Below, one piece after another: positions 15,167-15,272 of a stretch of DNA of 15,272 nt. Under the pieces are notes generated by a model, which saw only the letters and a list, made by a program, of their open reading frames with translations, searched no databases and was not told the origin of the DNA. The stretch's first letter is position 1, and every line of letters begins with the position of its first letter. Source of the stretch: Rhodospirillaceae bacterium UBA4479 (GTDB lineage Bacteria; Pseudomonadota; Alphaproteobacteria; Rhodospirillales; Casp-alpha2); contig DGNZ01000087.1 of NCBI GenBank assembly GCA_002389175.1, positions 1 through 15,272 on the forward strand, given 5' to 3'. The translations under genes were made by a program, and so were the position numbers.

Positions 15167-15173
15167 AATATAC

Positions 15174-15272
15174 ATGAGCGAGACCGCACAAAAAGCGGAC
15201 CAGCCCATGAGCGGGAATGCGGAAATCGACGATCAAACACGTCGCGATTTCCTGCTTTGGAGCACATTGGCC
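15174..15272 (+). CDS. petA: Ubiquinol-cytochrome c reductase Rieske iron-sulfur subunit (5' end only)
   Basis: Only the first 33 codons are in the window; the frame is open to the right edge. The hydrophilic N-terminus is followed by T-R-R-D-F-L-L, a twin-arginine export motif at residues 22-28, then the beginning of a hydrophobic anchor. Rieske subunits of the bc1 complex in Alphaproteobacteria have this kind of start. The position next to trmL-hemF, divergently transcribed, matches a known alphaproteobacterial arrangement, with cytochrome b and c1 genes expected to follow outside the window. The [2Fe-2S] ligands are not in view, so the call rests on the signal and context. Confidence 0.8.
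   Translation, partial: MSETAQKADQPMSGNAEIDDQTRRDFLLWSTLA

Larger units (their letters stand above)
14845..15173. other. Intergenic region between trmL and petA
   Basis: This 329-bp gap contains no plausible gene. It is AT-richer than its surroundings and holds a promoter-like pair at 14954-14981, an inverted repeat at 15003-15019, a hairpin candidate at 15083-15102 and the petA ribosome site. It is likely the control region of the cytochrome bc1 operon. No clear promoter for trmL was found on the other strand. Confidence 0.6.

Noticed and set aside
1..15272. CRISPR array, insertion sequence, prophage or tRNA gene
   Set aside because: No regularly spaced repeats, transposase or integrase motifs, or cloverleaf-like intergenic sequence could be seen by eye.

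Overview
The window looks like a chromosomal segment of a free-living alphaproteobacterium of moderate GC content. The organism call rests on gene content. A Rieske protein gene (petA) starts divergently from trmL-hemF. The trio DUF1285, CoA pyrophosphatase and DUF6111 sits beside a CCA-adding enzyme gene. A divergent MoxR / DUF58 / DUF4159 / glutamine-amidotransferase-like cluster lies next to them. All of these are familiar alphaproteobacterial neighbourhoods. Rhodospirillales or a marine relative is my best guess, but the sequence alone does not fix the order. No insertion sequence, prophage, CRISPR array, rRNA or tRNA gene is visible.

Layout. (1) 1-6578, minus strand: MoxR-family AAA+ ATPase, DUF58 protein, a 903-residue membrane protein (BatA-like N-terminus, DUF4159 C-terminus) and a membrane protein with a glutamine-amidotransferase-like fold that runs off the left edge. 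The genes overlap or nearly touch, so they are probably one operon encoding one membrane-associated machine. (2) 6620-8106, plus strand: DUF1285 protein, Nudix CoA pyrophosphatase, DUF6111 membrane protein; tightly spaced. (3) 8135-9384, minus strand: a YkgJ-type cysteine-cluster protein and a PAS-type sensor protein; an accessory pair between DUF6111 and cca. (4) 9457-11668, plus strand: cca, an SGNH/GDSL hydrolase and a DUF3253 protein; nearly contiguous. (5) 11640-14844, minus strand: trmL, hemF, a 59-residue two-helix membrane protein, a PrpF-family isomerase and a PilZ protein. The last gene overlaps DUF3253 tail to tail. (6) 14845-15173: a 329-bp intergenic region with a promoter-like sequence and two perfect inverted repeats. 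It is followed by the first 33 codons of petA, with a twin-arginine signal.

How the genes fit together. The right end serves aerobic respiration: HemF makes protoporphyrinogen precursors for haem, and PetA is the Rieske subunit of cytochrome bc1. The middle holds RNA maturation (CCA addition, tRNA wobble methylation), nucleotide housekeeping and small envelope or signalling proteins. The left end holds the least understood unit: a MoxR ATPase paired with proteins having von Willebrand A-like and amidotransferase-like folds, which probably act on an unknown client at the cytoplasmic membrane. I see no strong evidence for a wholly new system. The best candidates for a second look are that left-hand module, the small membrane protein beside hemF, the short-tailed HemF, and the palindromic element in the petA leader.
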